15,174 bases of DNA. Source: CAVSUR01 sp052143655. GTDB taxonomy: Bacteria > Actinomycetota > Actinomycetes > Streptosporangiales > Streptosporangiaceae. The position numbers were made by a program, and so were the translations under genes. The DNA lies in contig JBKQSL010000299.1 in the NCBI GenBank assembly GCA_052143655.1, positions 1-15,174 on the forward strand. The letters are read 5' to 3'. This document shows positions 13,743 through 15,174 of the stretch, piece by piece (position 1 is the first letter of the stretch; each line of letters starts with the position of its first letter). The notes under the pieces were generated by a model. The model was not told the origin of the DNA, made no database searches, and saw nothing but the letters and a program-made list of their open reading frames with translations.

Positions 13743-13748
13743 TACCCT
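13743..13748 (+). promoter_or_regulatory. -10 element for a leaderless transcript
   Basis: TACCCT fits TANNNT and ends six bases before ATG 13755, which is the usual spacing when transcription starts at the A of the start codon. No ribosome site is present upstream of that ATG. An imperfect inverted repeat, CCGAAGT (13703-13709) with ACTTTCGG (13718-13725), lies just upstream and may be an operator. Confidence 0.5.
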
Positions 13749-13754
13749 GAGACC

Positions 13755-14111
13755 ATGACCGCCGTGCACGCCGCCGCCGGGACCCGGTATCAGTCGCGTC
13801 CCGGGCGCCCGGCTGTCGTCGCCGCGAGCCTGGCCGACCTGCACGGACCCGTTGACGGCACGGTCGAATTGCCGCTGTGGCTGTTCTGGAGCCTCCCCGG
13901 GTACGCGTTCGACCTCGGCGACCGGGACATGCGGCTGTGGCTGTACCAGACCGTGCTGCGCGAGGCCAGCCGCCCCGAGGATCTGGCGGCCTACCTGGAC
14001 GGCGGCACGCTGGTGGCGCTGTGGCCCGACCTCTACCTGCCCCGGGGCGTCCGGCAGGCCTGGGAGGAGCGCCACCCGGCGCTGCGCACGGCTGCGGCCG
14101 CCACTGCCTGA
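13755..14111 (+). CDS. conserved-type hypothetical protein, partner of AbiEii-like gene
   Basis: 118-residue protein with a core VELPLWLFWSLPGYAFDLGD, MRLWLYQTVLREASRPEDLA and LDGGTLVALWPDLYLPRGVR followed by QAWEERHP. I do not know a named family, but the layout (a small all-alpha/beta protein translated ahead of a nucleotidyltransferase) is that of a two-gene unit. Its TGA overlaps the next ATG (TGATG). It appears to be leaderless from a TACCCT -10. Whether it acts as antitoxin or partner is speculation. It looks intact, unlike its downstream neighbour. Confidence 0.68.
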   Translation: MTAVHAAAGTRYQSRPGRPAVVAASLADLHGPVDGTVELPLWLFWSLPGYAFDLGDRDMRLWLYQTVLREASRPEDLAAYLDGGTLVALWPDLYLPRGVRQAWEERHPALRTAAAATA

Positions 14112-14585
14112 TGCCGGTCCGCGCACTGCACCGCGAGGTGGCCGCCATCGCGTTGCGCGCCGCCGCCCCGCACGGGTTCGCGCTCGGCGGCGGCAACGCA
14201 CTGATCGCTCATGGGCTCATCGACCGGGCTACCCAGGACGTCGACGTGTTCAGCGACGAGCAGGGCGGCGTCGAGGCGGCCGCTGATGCAGTCGAGGAAG
14301 CGCTGCTCGACGCGGGCCTGCGGGCTGAGCGCCGGGACAAGGCCGCCGGCCTGTCCGACCTCTTCCCCGGGATGGGCGAGGGGCTGGCCGAGTGGATCGT
14401 CACCGCGCACGGGGGCGAGCAGATGATGCTGCAGCTGGCCTACTTCGACCGGACCCGCAGCCCGGTGATCATGGATGTCGGTCCCGTGCTGGACCTGGAG
14501 CGACACGGTGTTCGCCTCGTTCGGACTGGGCCCGGCGGACATCGCCGAGCTGCGGCGCAGGTTCATGGCCTGGCCGCGGAGCTAG
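14111..14585 (+). pseudogene. AbiEii/AbiGii-type nucleotidyltransferase, internally deleted and frameshifted
   Basis: Begins MPVRALHREVAAIALRAAAP, then GFALGGGNALIAHGLIDRAT and QDVDVFSD. This is the GG...AH...R.T.DxD nucleotidyltransferase core of the AbiEii/AbiGii toxin family, with both metal-binding Asp in DVDVF. It reads normally to VIMDVGPVLDLE (residue 130). At 14501 the frame must shift by +1 to continue as DTVFASFGLGPADIAELRRR followed by FMAWPRS and TAG 14583-14585, which is the normal end of such proteins. The DLVxxK...RDxxD middle part usually found after VLDLE is missing, roughly 50-70 codons by comparison with the family. In the original frame, translation runs as unrelated sequence to 14818. 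It is therefore probably inactive or altered. Confidence 0.72.
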
Positions 14586-14745
14586 CCGCGGGGCGAGCCG
14601 GCCGCGAACCCGCACGGCTTTCCCGGCAGCGGCCGCTTTCCCCGGGATTTCGTGAGCCGATACATATCCGGAAACACGCCAGCGCACCCGATTCCGGGGT
14701 TAGCAAGCCCGGTGAACAGGACCGGCAAACGCCACAGCGACACTG

Positions 14746-14751
14746 GATAAT
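14746..14751 (+). promoter_or_regulatory. candidate -10 (GATAAT)
   Basis: GATAAT, with TG directly before it, stands 67 bp before ATG 14818 in a gap (14586-14817) that is less GC-rich than its surroundings. No good -35 was seen. A CCGGCA-gcact-TGCCGG hairpin follows directly. The rest of the gap shows nothing I recognise. Confidence 0.4.
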
Positions 14752-14775
14752 CAAACCGGCAGCACTTGCCGGATG

Positions 14776-14808
14776 GCGGTGCGTGCCACCGATGAGCGCA
14801 CGCACCGC
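14776..14808 (+). promoter_or_regulatory. 11-bp hairpin abutting the ribosome site
   Basis: GCGGTGCGTGC (14776-14786) pairs perfectly with GCACGCACCGC (14798-14808) around an 11-nt loop. The base of the stem touches GAGAAG (14809-14814), the only ribosome site for ATG 14818. A stem so placed could hold back or control translation. Confidence 0.5.
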
Positions 14809-14817
14809 GAGAAGCTA

Positions 14818-15087
14818 ATGAACTCGCTGCTCACCGTGGGGCATGACACGGTGGACGAGCGCCATGTCGTCGCCACGATCCTCGTCGGAGATGAGGACGC
14901 GGCCGATTACCTGGGCCCCGGCCAGCGGTTCCACCTGTGGCAGGAGGGCGAAGCCGGCTATGGCCTGGTGACCCGGCGCGTATTTACCGGCGCGTATTTA
15001 TCTGAGCAGTCGCGGCGCCAGTTTCCGGGCCGCGACTGCGGTCACGTCGGGGTACGATGCTCGACGACCGCAGCAGTCCTGCCTTAG
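14818..15087 (+). CDS. small EF-Tu-domain-like protein, C-terminus extended by a tandem duplication
   Basis: 89 residues as read from ATG 14818. The part MNSLLTVGHDTVDERHVVAT, ILVGDEDAADYLGPGQRFHL and WQEGEAGYGLVTRRVF looks like the last beta-barrel of EF-Tu-type proteins (LxPGxxFxLxEGGxxGxGxVTRxL). After VTRRVF comes a 14-bp tandem duplication; removing one unit gives VTRRVFI followed directly by TGA (15003-15005). The present tail of about 33 residues (TGAYLSEQSRRQF ... TTAAVLP) therefore looks accidental. It reads through the hairpin at 15006-15039. An upstream in-frame ATG (14773) lies inside the leader hairpin region and is not preferred. The family link is tentative. Confidence 0.55.
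   Translation: MNSLLTVGHDTVDERHVVATILVGDEDAADYLGPGQRFHLWQEGEAGYGLVTRRVFTGAYLSEQSRRQFPGRDCGHVGVRCSTTAAVLP
14973..15000 (+). repeat. 14-bp perfect tandem duplication
   Basis: CCGGCGCGTATTTA occurs twice in a row, at 14973-14986 and 14987-15000. Fourteen is not a multiple of three, so the copy shifts the reading frame of the gene that contains it. Confidence 0.9.
15006..15039 (+). terminator. 11-bp-stem hairpin terminator
   Basis: GCAGTCGCGGC (15006-15016) pairs perfectly with GCCGCGACTGC (15029-15039) around a 12-nt loop. It starts at once after the TGA (15003-15005) that would end the upstream gene without the duplication, which supports that TGA as the ancestral stop. Confidence 0.65.
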
Positions 15088-15156
15088 TGGCCATGTCCAT
15101 GGTCGTCCCGGTGCCGCGCCGGGCAGTCAGGAGCCCCGAGCCCGGAGAACGATGAC

Positions 15157-15174
15157 ATGGCCCGGCTGACCCGC
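15157..15174 (+). CDS. start of a further gene, cut by window end
   Basis: ATG 15157 reads MARLTR to the window edge. CGGAGAA (15143-15149) lies 7 nt upstream as ribosome site; the nearer ATG at 15152 stops after five codons. Nothing can be said of its function. Confidence 0.4.

Noticed and set aside
14586..14818. Continuation of the nucleotidyltransferase frame to 14818 as a genuine longer protein
   Set aside because: After 14501 this frame shows no family similarity, while the +1 frame gives the expected C-terminus and stop at 14585.

Overview
The window is about 15 kb of very GC-rich DNA with actinomycete features: GTG as well as ATG starts, ATGA/GTGA gene overlaps, GGAGG-type ribosome sites, TANNNT -10 boxes and GC-rich hairpin terminators without U-tracts. 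The species cannot be named from the sequence; a soil-type actinomycete (Actinomycetota) fits best. No rRNA, tRNA, CRISPR array or intact mobile element was seen.

Left part (1-3617, minus strand): three overlapping genes for luciferase-like flavin-dependent monooxygenases, the last cut by the window edge. They are preceded by a 43-codon open frame whose stop overlaps the first monooxygenase start (GTGA). A short AT-rich island lies upstream. The enzyme families suggest use of organosulfur or similar heteroatom compounds.

Middle part (3730-11105): a block resembling the hypoxia/dormancy (DosR/DevR) regulon of mycobacteria. It encodes an SRPBCC-like protein, a zinc-finger protein, a DUF7455-like protein, nicotinate phosphoribosyltransferase (pncB2-like), a long ribosome hibernation factor (Rv0079/RafH-like), a phosphoribosyltransferase-hydrolase fusion (Rv0571c-like), a STAS protein with a histidine-kinase-like helical tail, and a small membrane protein. 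Palindromes close to the DosR core GGGAC-N4-GTCCC stand upstream of four of these transcription units: a tandem pair at 3733-3769, and boxes at 4381, 9420, 10466 and 10496. The inferred theme is low-oxygen or low-energy survival: NAD salvage, ribosome parking and stress signalling. The regulator and sensor kinases are not in the window.

Right part (11255-15174): a two-domain GNAT acetyltransferase behind a 22-bp palindrome, a secreted glycosidase-like protein, and a decaying stretch. That stretch holds an ACT-domain remnant without a start, an AbiEii-type nucleotidyltransferase with an out-of-frame internal deletion, and a small EF-Tu-domain-like gene whose original stop appears lost through a 14-bp tandem duplication. 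Another remnant, of an MFS transporter, lies at 10599-10707. The first six codons of a further gene end the window.
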